Shown here: positions 55,815-64,000 of the stretch, piece by piece
Layout of the letters: every line of letters starts with the position of its first letter
How positions within the stretch are numbered: the first letter of the stretch is position 1
Assembly (NCBI RefSeq): GCF_000430745.1
Contig: NZ_AUMP01000002.1
Span: 248,001-312,000 of the forward strand
Direction: 5' to 3'
Length of the DNA stretch: 64,000 nt
Origin: Fictibacillus gelatini DSM 15865
Lineage (GTDB): Bacteria > Bacillota > Bacilli > Bacillales > Fictibacillaceae
Translations under genes and position numbers: made by a program
Notes under the pieces: model-generated
The model's input: only the letters and a program-made list of their open reading frames with translations
Told to the model about the DNA's origin: nothing
Databases searched by the model: none

Positions 55815-57010
55815 CATTGTTTAACCGAAATTAATATCTTATTTAAAGCCTTCTCGAGATCTTCCCAAATATCTTTCCAGGATTCCAGGCCAACGGACAG
55901 CCTTAAAAGATTTGGGCCAATTCCCATCTTCGCCCGTTCTTCTTCCGGAACAACTGAATGGGTCATCGTTGCCGGATGCTGGATTAACGTTTCAGCATCT
56001 CCAAGACTGACGGCGATTTTTATTAAATGCAAAGAATCCATCAATTTTTGGGCAGTATCTTTTCCACCTTTCACTTCAAAACTAATCATTCCTCCAGCTT
56101 TTTTCATTTGCTTTTTGCCGATTGTGTATTGTTCAAAATCCGAATCATTTGGATAATAGATCCGTTCAACTGCCGGGTGAACTTTTAATAATTGTGCGAT
56201 TTTGTCCGCATTTTCGCAATGCCGGTCCATCCGTATCGGCAATGTTTTTAATCCGCGGAGAAGGAGCCATGCATCAAAGGGCGACATAATTCCGCCGATA
56301 TCTTTTTGGGTCGTCATCGCGATCATTTTCATTTGTTCTTCTTTTCCGACAACGAGGCCGCCAATCACATCCCCATGGCCACACAAATATTTCGTCGCGC
56401 TATGAACGACGATATCACACCCAAAGTCAAGCGGACGTTGAATATATGGCGAACAGAAAGTATTGTCAACGACAACCGGAATATTTTTTTCCTTTGCAAC
56501 CGTTGCCACCATTTCTAAATCCACGAGCTTCATCGTCGGATTAATCGGTGATTCAATATAGATTAATGTTGTATTTGGCTTGATCGCAGAACGAATCGAA
56601 ACTGCTGAATCCATTGAAATAAAGTCATGGTCAATTTGAAACCGTTCTTTCATCAAGTTTAATAATCCGAATGTACAACCGTAAACCCCTTCCGAGCATA
56701 AAATATGTTCCCCTGTTTTTGTCATGCCTAATAAAACAGCTGAAACTGCTGCCATCCCCGAGCCGAAGGCCAGCCCTTTTTCTCCGTTTTCCAAAGTGGC
56801 GATCCGTTCTTCAAGAATGCTTACTGTTGGATTTGCCAATCTCGAATAGACATACCCTTCCATTTCGCCGCTAAAGCGTTTCTCGCCTGTAGAAGCATTT
56901 TCAAACACGAATGTTGATGATTGATAAAGAGGCGGCGCAAGACTCCCTTTATGCCTCAGACTATCAAATCCACCGTGAATCACTTCTGTTTCAAATTCCT
57001 TCGACTTCAT
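55814..57010 (-). CDS. megL: Methionine gamma-lyase-like PLP enzyme
   Basis: Cys/Met-metabolism PLP enzyme, 398 residues, fold type I. YSRLANPTVSILEERIA holds the phosphate-anchoring Tyr/Arg of the neighbouring subunit; FGSGMAAVSAVLL is the PLP phosphate loop; HSATKYLCGHGD has the PLP Lys. GVYGCTFGLLN contains the Cys found in methionine gamma-lyases (LYGCTF in the Pseudomonas enzyme), which favours methionine gamma-lyase (methanethiol, 2-oxobutyrate, ammonia) over cystathionine gamma-lyase; substrate specificity remains inferred. AAAGGAGTC precedes the start and a perfect cre-consensus site lies just upstream. Confidence 0.85.
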   Translation of the reverse strand: MKSKEFETEVIHGGFDSLRHKGSLAPPLYQSSTFVFENASTGEKRFSGEMEGYVYSRLANPTVSILEERIATLENGEKGLAFGSGMAAVSAVLLGMTKTGEHILCSEGVYGCTFGLLNLMKERFQIDHDFISMDSAVSIRSAIKPNTTLIYIESPINPTMKLVDLEMVATVAKEKNIPVVVDNTFCSPYIQRPLDFGCDIVVHSATKYLCGHGDVIGGLVVGKEEQMKMIAMTTQKDIGGIMSPFDAWLLLRGLKTLPIRMDRHCENADKIAQLLKVHPAVERIYYPNDSDFEQYTIGKKQMKKAGGMISFEVKGGKDTAQKLMDSLHLIKIAVSLGDAETLIQHPATMTHSVVPEEERAKMGIGPNLLRLSVGLESWKDIWEDLEKALNKILISVKQ

Positions 57011-57039
57011 ATTCTCATCCGACTCCTTTCTCGTCTTTA

Positions 57040-57054
57040 ATGCAAGCGCTTACT
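57040..57054. promoter_or_regulatory. CcpA cre site upstream of megL
   Basis: ATGCAAGCGCTTACT agrees with WTGNAANCGNWNNCW at all 15 positions. It lies 30-44 bases before the megL start. Confidence 0.6.
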
Positions 57055-57221
57055 ATTTACATTTATTACTTCTCGATTCCTTTCACAATTCCTGCTACCA
57101 TTATATTCATGTCGATCTCCCACCGTGTTCTTCATTTACCGGCTTGACTTTCATGAATAAAAAACATATACTGTACTTTGTGTAAAATAAGGCAGCACTG
57201 TAACCGTCATAAGTTCTTATT

Positions 57222-57249
57222 TTGTTCCTTTATAAAATAAAGGTATACC
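57222..57249 (+). promoter_or_regulatory. Likely promoter of rpsD
   Basis: -35 TTGTTC (57222-57227), 16-bp spacer, -10 TATACC (57244-57249), giving a leader of roughly 105 bases. Confidence 0.55.
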
Positions 57250-57255
57250 GCGTAG

Positions 57256-57362
57256 CTCTATGGCTGCTAGAGTGAAGGTGTATAAATGCAAAATAATCTT
57301 ATGAAAAGGTTAGAGTCACTTATGTTTACAAACTAAAACAAAGTGAAAAGGAGGAGTCATTC
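57256..57362 (+). promoter_or_regulatory. rpsD leader, probable S4 autoregulatory region
   Basis: About 105 transcribed bases with a GCTCTATGGCTGCTAGAGTG hairpin early on and AAAAGGAGGAG at the end. In B. subtilis the rpsD leader binds S4 to repress translation; I infer the same here from position and length, not from a worked-out structure. Confidence 0.4.
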
Positions 57363-57965
57363 ATGGCTCGATATACTGGTCCTACGTGGAAACTTTCACG
57401 TCGTCTGGGCATTTCTTTAAGTGGTACAGGTAAGGAATTACAAAAGCGTCCTTACGCTCCAGGACAACATGGTCCTAATCAACGCAAAAAATTATCCGAA
57501 TACGGTTTGCAATTACAAGAGAAGCAAAAGCTTCGCCATATGTATGGTGTAAACGAGCGCCAATTCCGCCGCATTTTCAACGATGCTGGTAAAATGCCTG
57601 GAATTCATGGTGAAAACTTCATGATTCTTCTTGAAACTCGTTTAGATAACCTTGTATACCGTCTTGGATTAGCCCGCACACGCCGTGCTGCTCGCCAATT
57701 AGTCAACCACGGCCATATCACTGTTAACGGAAAACGCGTTGATATCGCATCTTACCGCGTAGCACCTGGATCAGTGATTGGTGTTCGCGAAAAGTCACGT
57801 AATCTTGAAGTGATCAAAGAAGCTGTTGAAGCAAATAACTTTGTTCCTGAATACTTGACTTTTGATGAAAACAAATTAGAAGGTACTTTCACTCGTTTAC
57901 CAGAACGTTCTGAATTGCCTGCTGAAATCACTGAACAGCTTATCGTTGAATTCTATTCCCGTTAA
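57363..57965 (+). CDS. rpsD: 30S ribosomal protein S4
   Basis: Primary 16S rRNA-binding assembly protein, 200 residues. It begins [16 protein letters not shown] and has the S4 domain [20 protein letters not shown]. The N-terminal region lacks Cys, so it is the zinc-free form common in Firmicutes. AAAAGGAGGAGTCATTC precedes the ATG. It is monocistronic, with promoter, leader and terminator. Codon use looks strongly biased toward highly expressed genes. Confidence 0.98.
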   Translation: MARYTGPTWKLSRRLGISLSGTGKELQKRPYAPGQHGPNQRKKLSEYGLQLQEKQKLRHMYGVNERQFRRIFNDAGKMPGIHGENFMILLETRLDNLVYRLGLARTRRAARQLVNHGHITVNGKRVDIASYRVAPGSVIGVREKSRNLEVIKEAVEANNFVPEYLTFDENKLEGTFTRLPERSELPAEITEQLIVEFYSR

Positions 57966-57971
57966 GCAAAC

Positions 57972-58000
57972 AGCCCGAAACGGTTTTCCGTTTCGGGCTT
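57972..58000 (+). terminator. Terminator of rpsD
   Basis: Perfect 12-bp stem AGCCCGAAACGG / CCGTTTCGGGCT with a TTTT loop, followed by TCTTT. Confidence 0.9.
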
Positions 58001-58007
58001 CTTTACG

Positions 58008-58046
58008 AGCAAAAATCCGTTCCATATAATGGAACGGATTTTTGCT
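58008..58046 (-). terminator. Terminator of tyrS
   Basis: Near-perfect 18-bp stem (58008-58025 with 58029-58046) closing a 3-base loop, directly at the tyrS stop. Confidence 0.85.
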
Positions 58047-59305
58047 TAATAGTTGATTAAGAAATATTTTTTCTTCCCGCGGCGGATAATGACAAACCGA
58101 TCTTCAATGCGGTCCTCGGCACCTATCGCTTTATTCAGATCCTGGCACCTCTCACCATTGATATAAATCGCTCCATTTGAAATATCTTCACGCGCTTGGC
58201 GTTTTGATGGCGATACTTTGCTTGCTACGAGCAAATCGACAAGCCCGATTTCTTCTTTTGTCTCCATTGTAAATGAAGGGACATCTTTAAAGCCTTGCTC
58301 AATTTCAGCCGCTGTTAAATCGGACAGTTGACCGCTGAATAACGCTTCTGTAATTTTCAATGCCTGTTTCAGCGCTTCTTCCCCGTGCACTAGCTTTGTT
58401 ACTTCTTCCGCTAACATTTTTTGCGCGGCGCGGTTTTCCGGTTCGGATTTCACCTTTTCTTCCAATTCGGCGATTTCTTCATCACTTAAGAATGTAAAGT
58501 ATTTCAAAAATTTGACGACATCGCGGTCATCTGTGTTAATCCAGAATTGATAAAACTCATAAGGCGTTGTCTTCTCGGCATCTAGCCAGATCGTGCCGCC
58601 TTCTGTTTTCCCAAATTTTGTCCCATCGCTTTTTGTAACAAGCGGAATCGTCAGTCCAAACGCCTTTTCTTCTTCTCCTGTTTTACGGATTAATTCCATA
58701 CCCGCTGTAATGTTTCCCCATTGGTCGCTGCCACCAATTTGAAGCTTGCAGCCCTTTTGTTGATACAATTGGAGGAAATCATACGATTGCAAAATCATGT
58801 ACGAGAACTCTGTAAACGAAATTCCTGCTTCGAGCCGCGATTCAACTGATTCTTTCGCGAGCATATAATTTAGCGGAAAGTTTTTGCCGATATCACGCAA
58901 GAAAGAAATGACATTTAACTTTCCAATCCAATCATAGTTATTAGCAATGACCGCAGGATTGTCTTTCGCTTCAAAATCGAGAAAACGAGAAAGCTGGTCT
59001 TTAATGCGGTCACTCCATTGTTCGACAACATGTTGTTCATTTAACGTGCGTTCACTTTTCTTCCCGCTCGGGTCACCGATTAATCCTGTCCCCCCGCCAA
59101 CTAGCGCGATTGGCTGGTGCCCGGCTTGCTGCATGCGGCGCATCGTCGTAATAACCAACAAATGGCCGATATGCAGGCTGTCCGCCGTTGGATCAAAACC
59201 GCAATAAAATGTAACTTTCCCTTCGTTTAGCTGTTTCTCAAGCCCTTCACGATCCGTAATCTGGTTAATTAAGCCTCTTGATTCTAATTCTTGTAAAATA
59301 CTCAT
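58046..59305 (-). CDS. tyrS: Tyrosyl-tRNA synthetase
   Basis: Class I synthetase, 419 residues. The ATP-binding HIGH motif is in TADSLHIGHLL, the tyrosine-binding region in YDFLQLYQQKGCKLQIGGSDQWGN, and the KMSKS-like loop is DGTKFGKTEGG. The C-terminal S4-like domain (about 350-419) binds tRNA, with QAREDISNGAIYINGE. Expression is controlled by the tyrosine T-box upstream. GAAGGAGAATGG precedes the ATG. Confidence 0.98.
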   Translation of the reverse strand: MSILQELESRGLINQITDREGLEKQLNEGKVTFYCGFDPTADSLHIGHLLVITTMRRMQQAGHQPIALVGGGTGLIGDPSGKKSERTLNEQHVVEQWSDRIKDQLSRFLDFEAKDNPAVIANNYDWIGKLNVISFLRDIGKNFPLNYMLAKESVESRLEAGISFTEFSYMILQSYDFLQLYQQKGCKLQIGGSDQWGNITAGMELIRKTGEEEKAFGLTIPLVTKSDGTKFGKTEGGTIWLDAEKTTPYEFYQFWINTDDRDVVKFLKYFTFLSDEEIAELEEKVKSEPENRAAQKMLAEEVTKLVHGEEALKQALKITEALFSGQLSDLTAAEIEQGFKDVPSFTMETKEEIGLVDLLVASKVSPSKRQAREDISNGAIYINGERCQDLNKAIGAEDRIEDRFVIIRRGKKKYFLINY

Positions 59306-59721
59306 TCATCCATTCTCCTTCCACTCGTATAAAAAATAAAAAACGCCCCTTCCGTTAAGAAGGGACGTGATTGATTCCGCGGTACCACCCTAATTGAAGG
59401 CATGATTCGCCTTCCGCTCAAAAGAATAACGGTCTTAGCCGTTCTTTGCTACTAAAGAGACTGTTTTTGAAGCAGTCTTTTTCTTCACAAAGAAAACTCC
59501 AGGAGGTAATTCATAACTGGCCTTTGTACTGGTTTGCATCACCCACCAGCTTTCTAAAACAGGGAGACAGTTACTACTTATTCCCATCATCGTTTGCGTT
59601 CATCTTTACTTAAATTCTTTTTTACCATATAGAAACAAATAATGTCAACCGTTCGCTCACAAATTCTTTTTCTACGATAAATGGCGATTATGCTATAATG
59701 ATTAAAATAAGGGGGGAGTTT
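59306..59721. other. Intergenic region between tyrS and the PBP gene
   Basis: A 416-base gap without coding sequence. It is mostly the tyrS T-box leader (about 59329-59620), followed by the divergent promoters: a TTGACA box at 59648-59643 for tyrS, its -10 unclear, and the PBP gene's 5' region (59650-59721). Confidence 0.85.
59329..59620 (-). ncRNA. Tyrosine T-box riboswitch of tyrS
   Basis: tRNA-sensing leader that lets transcription continue only when uncharged tRNA-Tyr binds. The highly conserved T-box AGGGTGGTACCGCGG is at 59391-59377. Stem I has a GGTGG-type motif and a specifier loop reading GAATTACC, with the tyrosine codon UAC at 59508-59506. A terminator stem (CGTCCCTTC / GAAGGGGCG, 59335-59367) followed by T-rich sequence can alternate with the antiterminator containing the T-box. 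Confidence 0.93.
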
Positions 59722-62277
59722 ATGTCTCAACGAGAAGCTCTTATAGAAAAATGGAAGAAATTGATCGAGCTATTGCATGAGAAAAAAATCATTCATACAG
59801 CACGCCTTACATATACGATTGCATGGAACACCTTTCTCGTTCTGCTCGTCCTCGGCATACTGGTCGGGTTCTTTGGCGCCGGTATAGGGGCAGGATACTT
59901 TGCTTCGCTTGTAAAGGATGAACCGGTCCGTACATATGCGTCAATGAAAAACGATATTTACAACTATGAAGAAACAAGTACGGTTTATTTTGCCGGCAAT
60001 CAATTTCTCGGCAAATTACGTTCAGACCTTGACCGGGAAAAAGTCAAATTGAAAGATATTTCGCCATATGTTCAAAAGGCGATTATCTCAACTGAGGATG
60101 AATACTTTTATGAACACCACGGTGTTGTACCAAAAGCGGTCTTGCGTGCGATGCTTCAAGAAGCTACAGGGGCGGACGTACGAACAGGCGGAAGTACGCT
60201 GACCCAACAATTGATTAAAAACCAGCTGTTAACAAACGAAGTCTCTTTTGAGCGAAAAGCGAAAGAAATTTTGCTTGCACTCAGGCTTGAACGGTTTTTC
60301 ACGAAAGATGAAATTCTTCAAGCATATTTGAATGTCGTTCCGTTTGGAAAAAATTCATCCGGACGAAATATTGCCGGAATCCAGGCAGCGGCCCAGGGCG
60401 TTTTTGGCGTTGATGCGGATAAACTGAATTTGCCGCAGGCCGCCTATTTAGCAGGTATGCCGCAAAATCCGTTCGTTTATACCCCATTTACGAGCCAGGG
60501 AACGGTCAAAAAAGACATAAGCCCGGGCCTCCGGAGAATGAAAACGGTTTTAAACCGAATGCTGACGAACGGGCAAATTACGAAAAAACAATATGACAGC
60601 GCATTGAAATATGACATTAAAAAGCATTTAACGAAACGGAAAAAGACGACTTATGAACGCTATCCTTATTTAGTGATGGAAGTTGAAGATCGAACGATCG
60701 ACTTGCTCGCGCAGTTAAATGCGAAAAAGGACGGCAAAACCTATAAAAAGCTTAAAAAGAGTGAAAGACAGGAATATAGAGATAATGCCCGTGAGCAAAT
60801 CAGGCGCGGCGGATTAAAAATTCACACGACGATCAACAAAAAAATCTATGACGAGATGCAAAAGACGGCGCAAAATGATTACAACTTCGGTCCAAATCAT
60901 TACGTTACTGTAAAAAATTCCAAAGGTAAAAATGTTACGGTGAGTGAGCCGCAAGAAGTTGGATCGATTTTAATCGAAAATAAGACAGGGGCGATTTTAA
61001 GCTTTGTCGGCGGACGCGATTATCATCGAGAACAGCTTAATCATGCGACACAAGCATATAGACAAAATGGATCGACAATGAAACCGCTTCTTGATTATGC
61101 ACCTGCCTTGGAACAAGGAATTATTCAGCCCGGGACTCAAATTCCTGATACAAAGTTAGAATTACCAGGTTACCAAAATGGCGGACCGAATAACTTCGAT
61201 AACCGATTCCACGGAATTCAAACAGCCCGGTCTGCGCTGGCGCATTCATATAATATACCGGCCATTCGACTCTTTTTGAAAGTTAATCATCAACAAGCAT
61301 TTAATAATTTAGAGAAGATGGGCATCACTTCTATAACCGATACTGATCGTTCAGCTCTTGCTTCTCCTGCCATCGGAGGACTTTATAAAGGTGTCACTGT
61401 TGAGGAAAATACAAATGCCTTTACGACGTTTGCGAATGATGGCAAATTTGTCGACGCCTATATGATCGATAAAATTACGGACAGAAATGGCAAAGTGATT
61501 TATAAACATAAAGCGAAGCCAGTCCAAGTGTACTCGCCGCAAACTTCATACTTGTTGATTGATATGATGCGAGATGTATTAAAACCAGGGGGCACGGCAT
61601 CCATCGTCCCAGGAAAGTTAAATTTCTCCGCCGATTGGGCCGGTAAGACAGGATCATCTCAGGAGTATAAAGATGAGTGGTTTGTCGCATCGAACCCAAA
61701 AGTAACACTTGGTGTATGGCATGGTTATGATACACCAGCCCCTGTTCCGGATCGCCATCTTCATCTTGCTCTTTGGGCCGCTTTTGCGAACGATGCTTAT
61801 AAATACGCGCCGAATTTAATGGCGCCGAATGAACGCTTTAAAATGCCTGCAGGTATCGGAAGAAGCGGAGACTTATATAATCTTAAATTCCCTGCTCACT
61901 TGAATCCATTTGCAGGTGAAATTGCCAGGGCAAAAATCGTTGAGGAGCAAAAGAAAAAGAAAGAAGAAACTGCTAAACGGAAAGAAAACGAAAAGAAACA
62001 AAACGAGAATAATAAAAAGAAAAAAGAGAACAATAATTCGAATGACAATGGTAAAAACAACGACCATAAAAAAGATCCGGGTCAGAACGACAATAACAAT
62101 AATGGCAATAACGATAGAAATAACAACGGAAATAACAATGGAAATAATAATGGTGGTAATGACGGCGGGAATAATAACAGCAATAATGGCGGTAACGGTA
62201 GCGGCAATGAAAATAAAGACCATGGCCAGGGAAACGGCCATCCTAAAGAAAAGCCGAAAGATAAACCGGGTCAATAG
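59722..62277 (+). CDS. Class A penicillin-binding protein (PBP1A family)
   Basis: Bifunctional peptidoglycan glycosyltransferase/transpeptidase, 851 residues. A short cytoplasmic tail and one membrane helix (about 33-62) precede the GT51 domain with EDEYFYEHHG (catalytic Glu near 125), GGSTLTQQLIKN and ERKAKEILLALRLE. The transpeptidase domain has the three motifs: STMK (Ser about 451), SYN (about 509) and KTG (about 642). The last ~110 residues are low-complexity Lys/Glu then Asn/Gly/Lys, probably a disordered wall-spanning tail. The ATG at 59722 follows AAGGGGGGAG. It is divergent from tyrS. Confidence 0.94.
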   Translation: MSQREALIEKWKKLIELLHEKKIIHTARLTYTIAWNTFLVLLVLGILVGFFGAGIGAGYFASLVKDEPVRTYASMKNDIYNYEETSTVYFAGNQFLGKLRSDLDREKVKLKDISPYVQKAIISTEDEYFYEHHGVVPKAVLRAMLQEATGADVRTGGSTLTQQLIKNQLLTNEVSFERKAKEILLALRLERFFTKDEILQAYLNVVPFGKNSSGRNIAGIQAAAQGVFGVDADKLNLPQAAYLAGMPQNPFVYTPFTSQGTVKKDISPGLRRMKTVLNRMLTNGQITKKQYDSALKYDIKKHLTKRKKTTYERYPYLVMEVEDRTIDLLAQLNAKKDGKTYKKLKKSERQEYRDNAREQIRRGGLKIHTTINKKIYDEMQKTAQNDYNFGPNHYVTVKNSKGKNVTVSEPQEVGSILIENKTGAILSFVGGRDYHREQLNHATQAYRQNGSTMKPLLDYAPALEQGIIQPGTQIPDTKLELPGYQNGGPNNFDNRFHGIQTARSALAHSYNIPAIRLFLKVNHQQAFNNLEKMGITSITDTDRSALASPAIGGLYKGVTVEENTNAFTTFANDGKFVDAYMIDKITDRNGKVIYKHKAKPVQVYSPQTSYLLIDMMRDVLKPGGTASIVPGKLNFSADWAGKTGSSQEYKDEWFVASNPKVTLGVWHGYDTPAPVPDRHLHLALWAAFANDAYKYAPNLMAPNERFKMPAGIGRSGDLYNLKFPAHLNPFAGEIARAKIVEEQKKKKEETAKRKENEKKQNENNKKKKENNNSNDNGKNNDHKKDPGQNDNNNNGNNDRNNNGNNNGNNNGGNDGGNNNSNNGGNGSGNENKDHGQGNGHPKEKPKDKPGQ
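61960..62260 (+). repeat. Low-complexity Asn/Gly/Lys-coding repeat in the PBP tail
   Basis: AAN/GGN-rich near-repeats such as GGAAATAACAAT encode a run of NNNG, NNGN and KKK units (about residues 745-840). The run also opens shadow frames on both strands. It is probably length-variable. Confidence 0.75.
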
Positions 62278-62284
62278 AATCATG

Positions 62285-62320
62285 AAAACCCCTCTCGAAA
62301 ACTTTACGAGAGGGGTTTTT
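62285..62320. terminator. Bidirectional terminator between the PBP gene and acsA
   Basis: Perfect 13-bp stem AAAACCCCTCTCG / CGAGAGGGGTTTT (62285-62297 with 62307-62319), 9-base loop, A and T runs on both sides. Confidence 0.9.
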
Positions 62321-62322
62321 CT

Positions 62323-64000
62323 TTAATCTTCCATCGTTGATAAATCACCGGTAGGTAAATCCAATTCCCACGCTTTCAGCACACGTCTCATGATTTTACC
62401 GCTTCTTGTTTTCGGCAGCTTGTCGCGGAATTCAATTTCTCTTGGAGCTGCATGAGCCGCCAGTCCTTGCTTGACAAAGGAGCGAATGTCTTCAATCAAT
62501 TCGTCACCTGGTTCATATCCATCTCGTAACGCAATAAACGCTTTAATAATTTCACCGCGTACAGGGTCTGGCTTACCGATTACCCCGGCTTCTGCTACTG
62601 CCGGATGTTCGACCAGCTTGCTTTCGACTTCAAACGGTCCGACACGCTCACCAGAAGTCATAATGACATCATCAATGCGGCCCTGGAACCAGAAGTAGCC
62701 GTCTTCATCCATGTACGCCGAGTCGCCGGAAACGTACCATCCGCCTGGAGTGAAGTATGATTCATATTTTTCCGGATTGTTCCAAATCGCGCGCATCATG
62801 GACGGCCAGCCTTTTTTAATAGCAAGGTTCCCCATTCGATTCGGAGGAAGGACATTATCCTGATCGTCAATAATGGCAGCGACGATGCCTGGGAACGGCT
62901 TACCCATGGAGCCTGGTTTGACTTCCATGCAAGGATAATTGCTGATTAACTGTCCCCCGGTTTCCGTCATCCACCAGTTATCATGAATACGCAAATGAAA
63001 GACTTTCATTCCCCAGCGTACGACTTCCGGATTCAGCGGTTCTCCAACACTTAATACGTGACGCAGCGAAGATAGATCAAAGCGTTTCACGACTTCATCA
63101 CCGGCGCCCATGAGCATGCGGAATGCAGTCGGAGCGCTGTACCAGACAGTAACGCCATATTTTTCAATGGTAGAATACCAATCTTCCGGACTGAACCGGC
63201 CGCCGCGAATCACATTGGATGCGCCATTTAACCATGGAGCAAAAATTCCGTAGCTTGTCCCCGTTACCCATCCAGGGTCAGCCGTGCACCAATATACATC
63301 CGTCTCTTTTAAATCCAATACCCATTTCCCTGTTTGATAATGTTGAATCATGGCATTGTGCGCATGCAAAACGCCCTTAGGTTTCCCTGTGGAACCGGAA
63401 GTATAATGAAGAATTAATCCATCTTCCCGATCTACCCATTCGATCTCCAGTTCCTTATCCGCCTGTTCCATTCGTTTATAGAAATTGACGTAAGGTCCTT
63501 CTTCACTCGCTTTTTCATCGACTATAACGACCTTTTTAAGATGTGGAAGTTCATTTACAGGTACCCGTTCTAGTAAATTTGAAGTTGTAACTAGCACTTT
63601 CGCTTCGCTATCTTGAAGACGGTCGCGCACGGCCCCTTCCATAAACGCCTCAAACAACGGGCCGACAATCGCTCCGATTTTAATTGCTCCCAATACAGAA
63701 AAATAAAGCTCTGGTGATCGAGGCATAAAAATAAAGACGCGATCTCCTTTTTCCACCCCGATTTGTTTGAACATGTTCCCCGCTTTATTCGATAGTTCCA
63801 TCATTTCTTTAAACGTGTATTTCTCGTCCCTCGTTTGATCTGAGAAATATAATGCAACTTTGTTTTTTCTTTCGGATTGGGCGTGGCGGTCAATGGCCTC
63901 ATACGCCATATTTACACGTCCCGTTTCATACCAGGAGAATTCTTTTTCAACCTCTTTCCAATCAAATGTTTCATAGGTTGAAGCATAGTCTTGTAAGTTA
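62323..64000 (-). CDS. acsA: Acetyl-CoA synthetase, 5' end outside window
   Basis: Activates acetate to acetyl-CoA through acetyl-AMP. The frame stays open upstream of the internal ATG at 63909 and reads YETFDWKEVEKEFSWYETGR, the known AcsA N-terminus, to the right edge. So the gene is cut by the window and the ATG at 63909 is not the start. ANL motifs: LHYTSGSTGKPKGVLHAH, HDNWWMTETGGQ, WFQGRIDDVIMTSGERVGPF and the acetylatable Lys in PKTRSGKIMRRVLKAW. This Lys is acetylated by AcuA in B. subtilis; acuA would lie beyond the window. Confidence 0.96.
   Translation of the reverse strand, partial: NLQDYASTYETFDWKEVEKEFSWYETGRVNMAYEAIDRHAQSERKNKVALYFSDQTRDEKYTFKEMMELSNKAGNMFKQIGVEKGDRVFIFMPRSPELYFSVLGAIKIGAIVGPLFEAFMEGAVRDRLQDSEAKVLVTTSNLLERVPVNELPHLKKVVIVDEKASEEGPYVNFYKRMEQADKELEIEWVDREDGLILHYTSGSTGKPKGVLHAHNAMIQHYQTGKWVLDLKETDVYWCTADPGWVTGTSYGIFAPWLNGASNVIRGGRFSPEDWYSTIEKYGVTVWYSAPTAFRMLMGAGDEVVKRFDLSSLRHVLSVGEPLNPEVVRWGMKVFHLRIHDNWWMTETGGQLISNYPCMEVKPGSMGKPFPGIVAAIIDDQDNVLPPNRMGNLAIKKGWPSMMRAIWNNPEKYESYFTPGGWYVSGDSAYMDEDGYFWFQGRIDDVIMTSGERVGPFEVESKLVEHPAVAEAGVIGKPDPVRGEIIKAFIALRDGYEPGDELIEDIRSFVKQGLAAHAAPREIEFRDKLPKTRSGKIMRRVLKAWELDLPTGDLSTMED

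Larger units (their letters stand above)
57011..57362. other. Intergenic region between megL and rpsD
   Basis: A 352-base gap with no open frame. It holds the megL 5' region with a cre-like site (57040-57054), an A/T-rich stretch, the rpsD promoter (57222-57249) and the rpsD leader. No RNA gene is seen. Confidence 0.8.

Noticed and set aside
61873-62326. Two long frames (136 and 138 residues) on opposite strands over the PBP tail
   Set aside because: They are by-products of the AAN/GGN repeat: one gives a run of Ile/Val, the other Lys/Thr/Met. No ribosome binding site and a real frame already explains the region.
62323-63909. acsA starting at the ATG at 63909
   Set aside because: The frame stays open to the window edge and the upstream residues match the known AcsA N-terminus, so this ATG is internal.

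Overview
This window is a stretch of the core chromosome of an endospore-forming Firmicute of the family Bacillaceae. The evidence is an A+T-leaning composition, strong GGAGG-type ribosome binding sites, several sporulation genes (ytaF, ytvI, ytrH/ytrI, ytfJ, refZ, an alpha/beta SASP) and a gene order that largely follows the Bacillus subtilis coaE-to-acsA segment. The species cannot be named from the sequence alone. Both edges cut genes: coaE on the left loses its 3' end, and acsA on the right loses its 5' end.

Layout. 1-4.5 kb: coaE, ytaF, mutM, polA (CoA synthesis, sporulation membrane protein, DNA repair and replication). 4.5-11.6 kb: a complete phosphate block, phoR-phoP followed upstream by phoU-pstB-pstA-pstC-pstS, with four Pho boxes at exact 11-bp periodicity before pstS. 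11.7-15.8 kb: a MaoC-like hot-dog gene and the TCA genes mdh, icd, citZ. 16-27 kb: ytwI, ytvI, then pyk, pfkA, accA, accD, malic enzyme ytsJ and the replicative polymerase dnaE. Together these cover lower glycolysis, malonyl-CoA supply and pyruvate/malate interconversion. 27-34.6 kb: ytrHI, a small protein, nrnA, ytpI, the regulator ytoI, a small membrane protein, ytkL, an M24 peptidase and an alpha/beta hydrolase. 34.8-45.5 kb: argGH behind three ARG-box-like operators, two uncharacterised small genes, moaB, an EcsC-family gene, ackA, ytxK, tpx, ytfJ, ytfI, yteJ, sppA. 45.5-53.4 kb: ytcJ, ytcI, an SASP gene, thiI-nifZ and ezrA. 53.6-64 kb: hisJ, refZ, ytsP, a methionine gamma-lyase-like gene, rpsD, tyrS behind a tyrosine T-box, a class A penicillin-binding protein with an Asn/Lys/Gly-rich tail, and acsA.

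Genes working together. PhoPR, PstSCAB and PhoU form one phosphate sensing and uptake unit. citZ-icd-mdh form a TCA block. accD-accA encode the two carboxyltransferase halves of acetyl-CoA carboxylase. nifZ supplies sulfur to ThiI for tRNA 4-thiouridine. ackA, acsA and ytcI handle acyl/acetate activation. Most convergent gene pairs share a bidirectional terminator, and many terminator stems overlap stop codons.

I found no mobile element, prophage, CRISPR array, tRNA or rRNA gene, toxin or defence island, and no clearly novel system. The observations worth a second look are regulatory: Pho boxes, ARG boxes, three cre-like sites, a Rex-like palindrome before ytsJ, a palindrome before ytoI, and terminator-like hairpins immediately 5' of polA, mutM and ackA. 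A few protein oddities are also listed.
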